Of a stretch of DNA of 64,000 bases, positions 24,260 through 36,737 are shown piece after piece. The notes beneath the pieces were generated by a model. That model saw only the letters and a program-made list of their open reading frames with translations. It ran no database searches and was not told the origin of the DNA. The stretch comes from Monilinia fructicola (taxonomy: Eukaryota; Ascomycota; Leotiomycetes; Helotiales; Sclerotiniaceae): positions 372,001-436,000 of the forward strand of contig VICG01000009.1 in NCBI GenBank assembly GCA_008692225.1, given 5' to 3'. Each line of letters begins with the position of its first letter. Within the stretch, counting starts at the first letter, position 1. The position numbers and the translations under genes were made by a program.

Positions 24260-24976
24260 CTGTCAACTAGGGTTGTTATTTATACTGATATATCGTAACG
24301 TATATCGGTCACCTCAATATAATATATAATATTAGTCAAGGCAAATATATATGTGCATATATATGCATATATTAGCATGTTTTAAAATGGATTATTTAGT
24401 CTATTTTAGGTAAGGACTGAATATTTTAAATGACCGAAAGCTTTAAGGCCGGGGATTGAGAATATTTTAAGCAAATATTAAAGATATTTTGAAAGGACAA
24501 ATATGAATTTGATTGGATAATTAAGAAAAGTCTTCGATGCTTATTAATAAGTATACCTTTAAAATCTACTTATATCTTCAACTAATAATATTACTCGTTT
24601 AAGCTAGCTAATCTATAATATCATTCGCTCAAATTAGCTAGTTTATAATATCATTCGCTCAAATTAATTAATATCATCTATTCTCAATATATCAAGCAAA
24701 ATAATTTAATCTAATTAGTTAAATCGATATAATTCACCAAAAATCTCTCATAGAAACAAATTTTTATTCCCACCTAAAAATCCCTTAGTTTTCATTCCAC
24801 TTTTTTTTATTTTAATGATCTAATTGGATGAAAAAAGTGAAAAAAAAATGATGTGATTGTATATACTGCACGTGATATGCTTGGCATAATATTTTCATAA
24901 TGCTTAAAAAGCGTTATAATATAAAAATATATATTCGTCAGCCAAAATATATAAATTATACAACCCTACTGTCAAC
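24260..24976. mobile_element. hAT-like element relic with perfect 8 bp target duplication
   Basis: A 701 bp AT-rich segment (24268-24968) is bounded by inverted ends TAGGGTTGT and ACAACCCTA and flanked on both sides by the direct repeat CTGTCAAC (24260-24267 and 24969-24976). An 8 bp duplication with short TIRs beginning TAGGG is the known signature of the hAT superfamily. Beyond the nine perfect bases the ends stay loosely similar (ATTTATA). The inside has no ORF and contains a 23 bp sequence duplicated at 24614-24636 and 24644-24666. Non-autonomous or RIP-degraded copy. The intact duplication suggests it is not very old. Confidence 0.85.
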
Positions 24977-25065
24977 AGTGTCAAGCAAATGTCAGTTCTA
25001 TTGACCCCACTGGCTAGTTTTTATACCCGGAATGGGCTTGGTCATGAAAGATCAACATACATGCC

Positions 25066-26031
25066 ATGCATTTGTTCAAAATGCATTTCCAAGGAAGAAT
25101 GTCGAGGAAGCCTACATCCCAAGGATATTGCTCGTTGACATTTTTCGTGGGAGACGATATCATTGTTCAATTTCGACCTCATCAATATAAATTGAATCTT
25201 TTGATAACCCATGCTGCACCAGAGGTATACGGAAGGTTTGCTCCTCGAACCACTTATATTACCACTCTCCCGAAGTCCAGATTATTGGTATATTCTATGA
25301 ACCGAATACCGGGAGTTTCATATCAAGATTTCCGAGCAAGCAACACGTCTCTAACTAACAGTACTGTCGCTCGAGCTACCTTATGTAGAGACTTTGCAGC
25401 ATTCCTGGCTATAGGATGGCAGCAAAGGGAGTGTATTTCTCTTCCACTTGGCATTGTGGGATCATCACTACTTTCCCGCCTTGAATTACTATGTAAAGAT
25501 CTACCTATACGATTCCAATCCACTGCAAAAGAAATCCTCAAAAATATACAGCATATTAAAACACTTCCATGGGTACTTACTCATGGTGATATAACCTCAG
25601 GCAATATCATTATCAACCCCCTTACGCACCATCTCACCGGACTAGTCGATTGGACTGAAGCCGAATCCCTACCCTTTGGTATCTGTTTATATGGACTTGA
25701 AGAAATCCTTGGTGAAATTACCACAACTGGCTTTCATTACCACCCCGATGCGAAATATTTGCGGAATGTCTTCTGGGCCGAACTATTAACCCAGATTCCG
25801 GAGTTGAAAAAAGACGCTTTGATGAGAGCAGTAGGATTGGCAAGAGATTTGGGGGTACTGTTGTGGCATGGTATTGCGTGGGATGATGGGGCCATAAATC
25901 GAGTTGTGAATGATAATAGAAAGGAGGACGAGGATGAGATCCGGAGGCTGGATGCTTTCTTAGGTACCAAGATTCATAATAAGATACAGTGTGTATCTGA
26001 ACTGGCAGTGAAAAATGCCTCGAAGCTTTAA
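25066..26031 (+). CDS. APH-like phosphotransferase (aminoglycoside/choline kinase fold)
   Basis: Fungal genomes carry many such small-molecule kinases, substrates mostly unknown. The single-exon product is about 321 aa with the catalytic loop LTHGDITSGNI (HGD-x4-N, residues about 168-178) and the metal-binding segment GLVDWTEAESLPFG (DW in place of DFG) followed by GLEEILGE. The N-lobe is recognisable from TSQGYCSLTFFVGDDIIVQFR. The ATG chosen is the first in frame; a more upstream exon is possible, since family members usually have 40-60 further N-terminal residues. The gene starts only about 90 bp after the hAT-like element, so the element now occupies its promoter. No neighbouring biosynthetic genes, so resistance or secondary metabolism cannot be argued. 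Confidence 0.82.
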   Translation: MHLFKMHFQGRMSRKPTSQGYCSLTFFVGDDIIVQFRPHQYKLNLLITHAAPEVYGRFAPRTTYITTLPKSRLLVYSMNRIPGVSYQDFRASNTSLTNSTVARATLCRDFAAFLAIGWQQRECISLPLGIVGSSLLSRLELLCKDLPIRFQSTAKEILKNIQHIKTLPWVLTHGDITSGNIIINPLTHHLTGLVDWTEAESLPFGICLYGLEEILGEITTTGFHYHPDAKYLRNVFWAELLTQIPELKKDALMRAVGLARDLGVLLWHGIAWDDGAINRVVNDNRKEDEDEIRRLDAFLGTKIHNKIQCVSELAVKNASKL

Positions 26032-27127
26032 ACAAAGGAATCCCATCCTAGCCGGCCACCTGGATCTAGTAAAGCTCTAGAAACACTGGTCGATCCATTA
26101 CATGTCAATGATTTCTATACTACCTGTTCGCTTCGACGAGGGGTATGCACAGGGACTCATATATATCACGCGAAGACCATGTCCCCAGAAAGATTCTGAT
26201 AACAACAAAATCTATTGCTCATCAATGTTTCTGACCATTCTCGAACAGCTAGTCGCCGCACCCAACCTCATCTCCTCCACCCATCACTTAGAGATGTCCC
26301 ATCACACTATCACCTCATACCAAAAACCGAAAACTACAGTCGACTACACTTCTTATATTATGTTCTTTACACTATTTACATCTTCACCTCCCATCACCTA
26401 ACGATAGACAATCAACTCAGACCTCTCAGCCCTTCTCACAAATGAATTACCAATCCTTCCTCTCTTCTCCCCGTCCCACCTCCCGCCTCCTCCTCAAATC
26501 TCCCACCTACAACCTCACCCATCCCATCCCATCCAGCCTCTCCCCCTCTCGTCCAATCAACGCCCCACCCCTCCACTCCTTCACCAAAACCGCCATATCA
26601 CCCATCAAACATCGTTGTCGCGTACCTTCCAGTGTACCCTAACATACCTCCAATCATACCTCCAAATCCAAATTCCAATTCGAAATATACCCATTTCCTC
26701 CATTTCCTTTCATATAGTTTGTGTCTCATTATTTTCTTAGCGAAGTTTCATATATATACTCCAATATCTATCTTTTCTTCAACATATATATATTTTCTCA
26801 GTACAAAGCAAAGCAAAGCAAAGCAGCGCATGCACATTGAAACCCTATTCCGATCGGGGTCTTGAACTTTCGACGTAGAGATGGGACGGGGTTATTTTTA
26901 TTGTACTCTGTTTGGAATGTTAGGTATGATGTCATCATGTTGCTGTTGTTGAATGAATTCTCTCATGGCGAATTGAAGACTCTATTATATGGCGGGCAGC
27001 GGGAGGATGAACGGGCTTGTTTAATTGTGGGGATCTAGGTGCATTGCACCCGTCCATTTATTATTTCAACGTAACATATATTTATCCAACTATAGCAATG
27101 ATCCAACCCAAAACTCCACGCCCATCC
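26032..27127. other. Intergenic region with one weak small-ORF candidate
   Basis: A 66-codon ORF at 26442-26642 (+) starts MNYQSFLSSPRPTSRLLLK and would have a mitochondrial-presequence-like N-end rich in Ser, Arg and Leu. It lies in C-rich, low-complexity text and I cannot support it as a gene. A short AGCAA/AAAGC pentamer run sits near 26806-26826. Confidence 0.3.
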
Positions 27128-28448
27128 CTAAAGTTTCGCCTTTGCCTTCGCCTTCTCTCCCTCGTCGACCTCCCCAGGTACCCCCTTACTCAACCACTCA
27201 CCTCCATCGACCACCACATTCGCGCCATTAACATGGCTGCCCGCCCGACTAGCCAAAAATACCACCACGCCCGCGATGTCCTCCGGTCTGCCCAACCTCC
27301 CATTTGGACTCGCCTTCGCCAATTTTTGCGCTCCTCCGTTCTTCTCCAAGAGCCCGTTTGCCATCTTGGATGGGAAGAAGCCGGGGGATATTGAGTTACA
27401 GAGGATGTGTCTGGGGCCGAGTTCAACGGCGAGGTTTTTCGTGAGGTGGATGGCTGCCGCTTTGGAGGCTGAGTAGCCGACTGAGGGTTGGGGGTTAGTA
27501 ATTGTGTTGTCTAGCTATCTAATTCAGGGGAAGGGTTTGGAGGAGAATGGGAAGTTGAAGTTTGATCAGGGAAGGAAATGGTGCAGCTGGGGGAGAGTCA
27601 AGGGAGAAGTGAAAGTAGAGAATGAGATTGGGATGTAGGATATAGGATTGGGTACGGGGAATGAAGAGGTAGGGAATGGAAGAAGCGTACTTGCGGAGTT
27701 AGGGCCCGGGAGCGCAACGCCGAGGCCGGCGATGGAGGCGGTGACGATTACACGGGAGGGGGAATCGTGGGTAGCGGAGGCTTGGAGGAGGGGTGCAAAT
27801 CTGAATGTGTTAATTTCGCTTGCGTAGGGAAGTTTAGGGGCGGGGAACTTGAGATTGGGGAGAAGGAAGATACACACAATCTCACGGTCCCAAAGACACT
27901 TTTGACATTCAAATTCATCACCTTCGCAAACGCATCATCAGGATGCGTATCGAATTTCTCTCCCCACGTAGCTCCCGCATTTGCAAATAATATATCGATA
28001 TGGTCGGTTGTCTTGGACACTTCGGAGACTAGATGCTGGATTCCTTCGATGGTTGATATGTCCGCGGGGACGGAAATGGCTTTTGCGCCCGGAGAAAGAT
28101 TGGGGAGGGCATTGAGTGTGGAGACGGCGGCTTCGCAGGCGGAACCTTTACGGGAGGTGATGTAGACGGTGGAGCAGCCGGCTTGGAGGAATCTGGAGAG
28201 GAATGGTTAACGAGGGAGAGGGGCGGGGCGGATTGAGGATTGGGGATTGGGGTAGGGAAAGGAAGGGGTGACCTGTGCTGAACTACTACTTCGCATTTTC
28301 GAAGGCACATGATAGGAATCAAAAGTAAAACTCACGCCGAAGCAGCATGCAAACCCAAACCTCTCGACCCCCCCGTAACCACCGCAACCTTCCCCTTCAA
28401 AGAGAAGAGTGACGGGAAGTCTTGGAGCTCTGTATCGTATCTAGACAT
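27128..28448 (-). CDS. Short-chain dehydrogenase/reductase (RhlG-like)
   Basis: NAD(P)H-dependent oxidoreductase of the classical SDR family; closest in flavour to fungal proteins annotated as RhlG-like 3-oxoacyl-ACP reductases. Exons: 28448-28336, 28192-27886, 27800-27691, 27480-27128. Seen: cofactor motif VVTGGSRGLG, ITSRKGSACE, LFANAGATWGEKF (NAG), VIVTASIAGLG (Ser of the catalytic tetrad), GYSASKAAA (YxxxK, right after intron 3), ISPGFFPSKMANGL, and C-terminal VNGANVVVDGGEW. Splicing leaves exon 3 one base out of frame unless one G is removed from the GGG just before the exon 2 donor (plus strand CCC at 27889-27891). With that change the total is exactly 293 codons plus stop. Substrate unknown. 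Confidence 0.88.
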
Positions 28449-31400
28449 GCTATCTTGGGATTTCAACCAGAAAATAACGGAACCTTTTCTCGCTACTGTA
28501 TCGTATGGGAACTTGAATATATAAGATAAATTGGTGCACTAAAACATACTATAACGAGATATGGAGATTAGGATGATATACCTACCTAGGTAGTAGCTAG
28601 TCGCTAGTCGCTATTTGTACAGAGTACTGCGGTACGTACCTGTCGACGCTCGGATAAATGAACATAAGCGGAGAACCGAAATCTGGGGAAATCAGCCGAG
28701 GTTAAGCTGTGGATGCGATAAGAAAAGAATTGCGATAAGACTTGGGCTTTTGTTTCTGCTTGACTGCTGCTTACTCATTGCTTGATTTTTGGAAGGAAGG
28801 AAGGTTTCAAGGTTGATTGAATAGAATAGAATAGAATGAGCAGGAGCGAATACCTTCAGCTAGGTTTGTAATATGAAATCGAGACTAGAAATCTTTGCAG
28901 TGTTTATTTATTTCTTCGTTTCTTTTATCAATACAGTACAGTGATTACTCCTTGGGATTATCTAAGCAACCTCTCGCTGCTCTGCTCTGCTCTGCTCTGC
29001 TCTGCAAGAGGAGAACAATTCTCAAAATGAACCTTCTCTTCCCCCTGCCCTCCCCTCTACCTCCCCACGCAATGTGAATATCTACCTAGTAGCTCTAGAA
29101 GTTCCGCGAGTAGAGATTGATCACGGATTCAGCATTCGGTACGGTTTCAAACTTCAGCACGTCAAGTGTTTTCACAAATTAGGGTTTGGGATGGTGAATC
29201 TAGATTCGGTTCTGGACCAGAAGCTGAATCTGGATTTGGATCGGATTCTGGTCACTTATGGGGACTCAATGTAGTCCTGGAAGTTGTGTCTTGATATTTA
29301 GATAAGGAAGGTTGGGATGGGCTGTTGAAGCAAGCCTTCTCCTTTTATATACGAGATGAAGCGATCTTGAATGATTTCTACTTTAAGGAGGTAAAAGTTA
29401 TCAATCAAAGCAAAAGACCTTTTTGCAGGCCCCAGAATTGAATAACTTGGCTAACTTGGCTACTGGGTAACCTTAAATAGCTAAGCCTTTTCCCATGCGT
29501 TCAACTGCTGTCAGCTTGCGATTTTGATGGAATTTCCACGCGTGAGAGGGAAGTTGAAGTTTATGGAAGAATTTGAAATTTGGAACCCGAGACAAAAGAC
29601 GGTGGGACCCATGGGGCTGAAGTCTCCAAAACCGGTGTACCGCCTTGCTGCTTCTTGCACCGTCACACGATTTGGAGATCAACCACTCTAATTGAACAAT
29701 GAAGATGTTTAGCTATTCTTATTAGTCCTCCATTTCAACCTTGCATTTGATGCCGGGTATGCTTCGGTGTTTACTGACTCGAGTTAATCCAAGTGGTGTT
29801 TCCTCAAACGGTCAAAGGATGCAGGTGATCATTACTGCTTTATATTACCTGTTCGAAATGATGGGAGAAGTCACTCTTTCAAGGTTTTAAGGTGACCAAC
29901 CCCTAGACAAAGATTACGAAATCGTTGCAATAGAGCCCAGAAGATTTATAGATTCTTGCTGAATTGGGCAATGTTGTTAATAAAATTCATACACATGGGT
30001 TCAATCTGATGTGTCCACTGTTGGTCCTTACTCTCTTTACTTGAAAAATCTTGCATCAAAATCATGGTCACGAACACCTTCATACAGATGACTATGACGT
30101 TTAGCTCCGGCACTGGCTGTCGAGCTGGTGGAATATTCGAAGATTTGCACATGAAGGATTTTGCTGTGCTGCTCTATACAGTATGATACTGAGCGCTTGA
30201 GTGAGCTGAGGTTCAACGTCATCTGAATCATCTCATTATTGCAAAAACTCTATATACGACATATGTATGAACGTTTTGAACCTTACTCTATCATGTTGAT
30301 GTATGGTTATGTGAATGATCTTGGAAATTCCGGATTAGACAGATAGCGGTTTCTATTCCCTCGTTGTGTTGGGTTTCAATGTTATTCATTCGATATTCTC
30401 ACGACTGGAAACAGCAGGTAGAGAGCTGAGAGCTGAGGATCAAGCTCAGAGCTTCAGCCATGCAAGCAGTATCCTTGAGTCAGAGTATATTCTAGGCCCT
30501 ATCAATGCTACATGAACAAAGAATTTGACAATCCATAATCACAAGGGCAGTGTTTATTACACCGTCTGAAGCCCCCTCCACCCCCACACACTGTAGTTCT
30601 ATAGTTTCATGTAATCAATCTTACTTCCTCAATAAGATAATTGATAAGCAATCACAAATCAATGGCCATCCTCGATGTTACAGTACATTCATCGAATACC
30701 TAGATCCTTCAAGACTTCTACTATCTGTGCAGGGTGCCTCGAGGGTGTATGCTTCTGACAAGACAGGATCTTTCTCTAGTACACGAATTTCAGCAAATGA
30801 ATTGATAAAGTGGCAGGAAATGCTCCCTGCACATAACCTTAATACTCCGAGATAATCTAAACTCCCACCAAGCATTCGCGGAAGTCAGGGTACGTACTCC
30901 GTATTCCGCTTCATTATTGGACACTTGCGGCGAATATACGGAGTAGGCGTTAGCCCCACGATTTATGCTAAGATAATAATTAACTCCGAATATAATAATT
31001 TTGACTCTCTTCTTATGTTTTACAATACTCTGACTCTTTGAATCTTCGAGTTGCTCTTTGATGCTCACAACCACCTTAAATTTGAATCTGAACCTAAACA
31101 TATGTTCAAATCCCGACCTATTTTCAAATCCCGAGTTGGCACTAAACGTTGATGGACAGGACTAATATCTGATCTAGTGATAGTGTACTCTGTAGTGTTC
31201 AATGCAGCATTTACATGGGGCATACAGTATGAGCGTACACCGGATTATAAAGAGTTTAATTCGACTACTCATTGGGACTATCACCAAGATCCAAACTTGT
31301 TGATACTCTAATATCCTAACGCATCCATAGATGTTGACAACCGATTTGATCATATTATATTCACAAATCACATGAGTTTAATGACCGAGCGCAACTTGCA

Positions 31401-32438
31401 CCGTGAGAACGTGGACGTTACTGGAGGATGATGACTAAAGGCCTTGCAAAGAAGATCCTTCGAGAGAGCAGTCTTCTTGGGGTAAAGCGAGTCAGTTTCT
31501 TAGTTGCTATATATGCCTTGGTGGTATATAGCTAAAGTGAAGGCATAATACATCAGAAGGTCCTATATACCGTGTATAGTTCCATTCTTCCTTAACTGGG
31601 GTAAAGGACCTCATGAGACTGGATGGAGAACCACGAAAAACTAGTCGAGTTATCTTAAAGCAAATGCCCAATCGGATCCATGGATTGTGTTTGTTTTCCA
31701 CGGACGTTGTGAATACATATACATATCTGTCTACTTGGTAACTTGCATGCATAAATATATATGATATGTACAAGTGCGATCTATACTTAATTACATGAGC
31801 CCGCCCTTGAATGATATAAATCAATTTCATGAACAAGTATCTAAAAGCAGCGTTAATTACCCAATCAATGGAGTACCTAGTAGACCAATGCGCACTCGAG
31901 CTATTTGATATTTTTAAAGCGGCGCTCACTGGACCTCATCTCCATAGATTTCTACACACACACACACCCACACACACACCTGTTCAAACCTACTTGTACA
32001 TGCCTAGCAGTATCGACTTAAATTTCATAAAACGTTGTGCGACAAATAGAACTAAGGCCCTGCCATGCAACTAGATATCATCCATATGCTTCAATATCGA
32101 TTCCTCAACGTTTGATATATGCCTTCATTTATACTCAATTCTAATACAATTAGCCATTTATTACTCAGTCGCGAGTCGAACTCTTTCACTGTTATCTTCA
32201 CCTTTATTCGCACATCGACGTCATCCGAATTTGCCGATTCTCTGAGGTCTAACGTCCCGCGATTGAAAAATACTTGAGAGTACATGGTGAACCCGCGCAC
32301 TGCTCGGAAGTTGGGGTTCACAAAGGAATGAGAAGCGGTGGTATTTAGGCAAATTAGGGGCTTGGAACAATTAATGTATATTGGTTCTGTGAGACGTTGT
32401 ACGGCAAAGAAAAATATCTTAAAAAGAGTTTCACCAGA
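28449..32438. other. Gene-poor region
   Basis: About 4 kb with no ORF above roughly 140 codons and none with recognisable motifs. Contains a TACCTAGGTA palindrome (28583-28592), CTCTG and GAATA microsatellites near 28980 and 28810, and a stem-loop with TACTCCGTAT arms at 30895-30945. Presumably includes the promoter of the zinc-cluster factor at its right end. Confidence 0.4.
30895..30945. repeat. Inverted repeat, 10 bp arms (TACTCCGTAT)
   Basis: TACTCCGTAT at 30895-30904 and its exact reverse complement at 30936-30945, separated by 31 bases with partial further pairing (CCGC/GCGG). Could form a hairpin in RNA or mark two opposed protein-binding sites. Confidence 0.8.
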
Positions 32439-35400
32439 ATGATTCCCTCTGGTCACCAGCATTCGGGTTTTCAGGCGCAGAATGCCTCGGACTATCAGAA
32501 TGCGAATCATCAAATGCTGGCTCAGAACAACCCTACACTTGATGTATTAGGAACGGCTAAACATTGATGAATTTGAATTCGCCTACGGATTTGCGGAGAA
32601 TGCAGTAACCCCAGGTGACTTGAATCTAGATACTCCTTCAGATTCATTCAACCTTGCGGCTTCTATCGAACATCGAGATTCTATATCATCCATACCTTCT
32701 CTGCATCGAAATGGCTATGGCAGTATACCTGGACAGGTGGTGCGACATCGTAGCATTAGTGGCGCATCAGAGGATGCAAGCCCCATCAGTAATAGAATGA
32801 AAGGTCTTCACGGAGGCGATGCAGCTTTTGGAGAAGATCTCGGAATGAATATAGGAGGTCTTAGAGATGTTAGCGAGGAGAAAAGAAAAGATCAAAACAA
32901 ACAAGCCCCTGCATGGACCGAACTCAAAACCAAAGCAGGAAAAGATCGAAAACGATTACCACTGGCTTGCACGGAATGTCGAAGGAAAAAGATTCGCTGC
33001 TCGGGAGAAAATGGCGGATGTAAAAATTGCGCGAAATCGAGATCCATGTGTAACTACAAGGTCAACCAAAAAAAAGGCCGTCCCGCGGACGGATTATATG
33101 GCAATGGTGGAAAAGAGGTTGAAGCGAATGGAGGCGCGCATAATGAATATTGTGCCAAAGGAGGAACAAAATAGTACGCTTTCAGTCGTGAGAGCTAATG
33201 TTAAGCCGCCAATTCCAGGAACGTTACCATCCAAGAATTCTACGGGGAAAAAGCGCCCTGCAGAAGAGGCATTTGGACCAGAATTGGACAACTGGTCGAA
33301 GTCGGCACGTAAGGATGGAAATGGAAATGGAAAAGGCAGTGGAAATCAAGGTTCAAAATCAAATACTTCACAAGCACAGGCGGAAGAAGAAAGCAAACTG
33401 CTAAAAGAGGGCGCAGACAAGTTGCCTTCCTTGGAGCTTCAAGAACATCTGGCTGAGGTCTTTTTTGAAAGTATCTATGGCCAGACATACCACTTATTGC
33501 ATAAGCCGAGTTTCATGATGAAATTGAAGTTAGTATTGATTCAAGTGATTCCATTTTCAATACTAACGAAACTTCTAGGGATGAAGCACTTCCTCCTGTT
33601 CTAGTACTATCTGTTTGTGCATGCGCTGCTCGATTTTCTGATCATGTTGAATTGGACACAGAACCGGCTTTTTTAAGAGGAGAAGAATGGGCCGCTGAAG
33701 CTCGCACAATCGTTTTGAATCGATATGATTGGCCAAATCTCACAATTTTAACGTGCTTGCTAATTCTGGCATTCCATGAGTTTGGCACTTGCCAGGGTGG
33801 TAGAAGTTGGTCCCTAGCTGGACAAGCAATTCGTATGGCACAAGCCTTGCAGTTACACAAAGACCTTGACCATGATCCTGAGAAGCGGGATCCCAATGAT
33901 GGTGGCAATTTCACCAAGTTAAGCTTCATTGACCGGGAAATCCGACGCCGAACAATGTGGGCATGTTTTTTAATGGATCGCTTCGAATCCTCTGGAACTG
34001 GTCGGCCAACTATTATAAAAGAAGAAGATCTTGAGATTCAATTACCCATAAAAGAGCACATGTTTCTATTCGATATCCCCGGACAAACAGAAAATCTTCG
34101 TGGAGAGATTGCACATGCCATCTCACCTGGCGGACAAATGGCCAACCCCAAACAAAACATGGGCGTAGCAGCCTACGTGATTCGCTCAATTGCAATATAT
34201 TCTAATGTTATCACATATTTCAGTCAAGGTGGCAACGAAAAAGATCCACATCCTATGTGGCACCCCGAATCAAAATATCCCAGTCTGGTCAAGCAATTGG
34301 AAGACTTCCAAAATGCTATGCCGGACGACATGGTATATAATGTCGAAAATCTCCGAACACATAAAACTGAAGGGCTAGCAAACCAATTAATATTTCTCTA
34401 CGTTGTCATTCAACAAACTATATTAACTCTCAATCGCTTTGCGGTACCCCTGGAACCTGGGGGACCGCTATCCAAAGCCCCCAAAGAATTCGTCACTAAA
34501 TTGGGTGTGAAAGCGATGGAAGCCGCTGAGAGTATTGCTCAGCTTATAGCTGATGGTGAACCTCATTCAATCACTGCCCCTTTCATTGGTTTCTGTGCCT
34601 TCTCGGCTAGTACGATCCTAACATTGGGAGCATTTTCGAAAAATCCTAAACTGGAAGCATCCTCGAAGAAAAACCTCACGATTACTGTCACATACTTGGC
34701 AAAAATGAAGAAGTACTGGGGAATGCTTCACTGGATGTCCGAAAAGCTCAAAACACAGTTTAGAATATGTGCAGATAACGCTGTTGCCGGTTCTAACGGG
34801 ACTTTAAATTCGGTCTCACTACATTACGGCGATTGGTTTGAACAATTCCCACATGGTGTATCAAAGTCCGACTACGAAGATCCTGCGGCCCCCATTAAAA
34901 AGGAGAAAGGAGATGATGCCGTTCTTGAACACAAGTCCAACTTGGCGACTGTAGAAAAAATATGTCCAAGGCCTCCCCTCGCCCGGACAACGACCAAACC
35001 CAAAACCGGCCAAGGCAAAAACCAAAAGAACCCAATCTTCATCACAACCCTCACGACCTCAACAATTAGGCCGCGTACAAACAATGCCTAACATGCAAAC
35101 TCCGCTTCCAGGAATGCCGCTCTCAACTTCCCCATCATCTCATCAACAAACTCCTCAAAACTCTTATAGCCAGAATGTCTTGTCTCCCACGGCTCTCTGT
35201 CCACCACCACAATTCCCAACTCATCAACAACTTCTCATGCCGTCGCAACGACCACACAATATGGTTCCACAGCCGCTCGATGGACAATTAGCATTCAACG
35301 ATTATACAACCATGGACCACTCTGCCATCAATGGCAGTGGAATGTATGGGAGCGGAATGCACAGTACGGTCATGAACCCCAATATTACACCAGGTCCAAA

Positions 35401-35677
35401 TCACAGCGGGGACGGAACAGGAATCAATTGGGAAGATATCGGCGGGATGGGAAATGTATTTGATGGAATGGGCCTTCAAGGCGGCAATGCCTGGTTTCCT
35501 CCCTTCAACACTGGGCCGCCAGATCTTGGCATGGGCGGGGGTCTAAATGGCGATGATGTTTTCGGCGGCGCCGCCTATGAGAGAGATTTCGAAATGCGGA
35601 ATGGGGAACAGGGCGTCATCAGAATGGATACGAGCATGGATAGGGCAAACGGGCACGGCGGCATGGGTGGACATTGA
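32439..35677 (+). CDS. Zn2Cys6 transcription factor with fungal_trans domain
   Basis: Nuclear DNA-binding regulator. The zinc cluster is CTEC-x6-C-x6-C-x2-C-x6-C within RKRLPLACTECRRKKIRC, followed by a linker with PRTDYMAMVEKRLKRMEARI that would start the dimerising helix. The middle homology region includes LRDFAL-like text HLAEVFFESIYGQTYHLLHK, GRSWSLAGQAIRMAQALQLH and RRRTMWACFLMDRF, typical of PF04082. The C-tail is rich in Gln, Gly, Met and Pro (activation-domain-like). One intron at 33529-33578. Three single-base excesses break the frame: AA at 32552-32553, CCC at 33082-33084 and AAAA at 35002-35005; without them the gene is exactly 1061 codons plus stop. Start ATG 32439 (MIPSGHQHSG) is the first plausible one. 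Target genes unknown; no adjacent pathway cluster. Confidence 0.9.
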
Positions 35678-36737
35678 GGCGATGGGGATCTTGGGATGCA
35701 GAGCTTGAGGCGGTGGTGCATGCAGATGCGGATGCGGGTCAGGAGAGAATCGTACATAATGATGCGGCGGGACGGGTTTTCTTGTATCTTTTCCTCGGTG
35801 TTGCGACTCTGCTTTGTATATAGGCATGGATGGATTGGATAGACATATGGGGGTTGGTTGGACGGGACTGGATCGCTGGGATTCCTGCGCGGTTTTTCCG
35901 TCTTGGTCTTCGGTCGGAGTGCTCAAGGGCTTGATTTAAGGCATCTGGAAAGTGACAAAAAGGTTTTTTTCGCTGCGGCGCCCCAAGGATCGGATGATGG
36001 GATGGGATGGGATGGGATGGGATTGGATTGGAATGGAATGGTTCCCGGTGGGTTTGAAATATTATATTCGGGTGGAGTCCATGGTGTAAATGATGGTGTA
36101 AACGGTGTGTTTGTATGTATGTGTGTATGTGTGTATGTATATATTAGATGACCCGGATTTGGGACTGGTTTCGACGAAAATGATGGGATGATGGATTTGG
36201 TCCGGGTAATGTGCCATGAAGGTTATGGATTGGAAGGAGGGGGTGCTTTGGCGAGAGGCTGGGGGTCCGAGAGATTGGGGTGTCGGGTGTGTATTGAGGC
36301 GGGGATGGGTGTGAAGTGGGTGGATAGCTCATTTTGACAGATCAATCTATAAGTAAATATATCAAAATTGAAGAATGATACAAGATTAGTGATCACTTTG
36401 TTGATGATCTTGGTTTTGGATGGATGGATGGATGGATGGGGTAAATCTTAGTTTAGGTCAGTTTACTTTTCGAAGGAGGACTCTAAAGAACTTCTATCTA
36501 TCTACGATATGACATGATATGATGTTACATGATGTGCCATACTATACCAACTCTAAATGCAGGTACGCCGGAACTATCGAATGATGCACAGTATCATGAT
36601 GATGACTTCTTTCCGCCCAGACATAATCTCCCCTGTTTGATATACAGGTAGGTAGTGTATCTCAATTGGGATTTGGCCAATCGCACGCGGTCTACTCTTG
36701 GTCCTCTCCTTCTGGAGAAGCTGTACTTGAATTTGAA
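35678..36737. other. Convergent intergenic region with microsatellites
   Basis: Lies between two convergently transcribed genes. Contains GGGAT units at about 35998-36022, ATGT/GTGT-rich text near 36110-36140, and an ATGG run near 36420. No gene supported. Confidence 0.5.

Noticed and set aside
25066..28448. APH-like kinase plus SDR as part of a secondary-metabolite cluster
   Set aside because: No synthase, P450, transporter or pathway regulator lies nearby; two common enzyme families about 1 kb apart are not enough.
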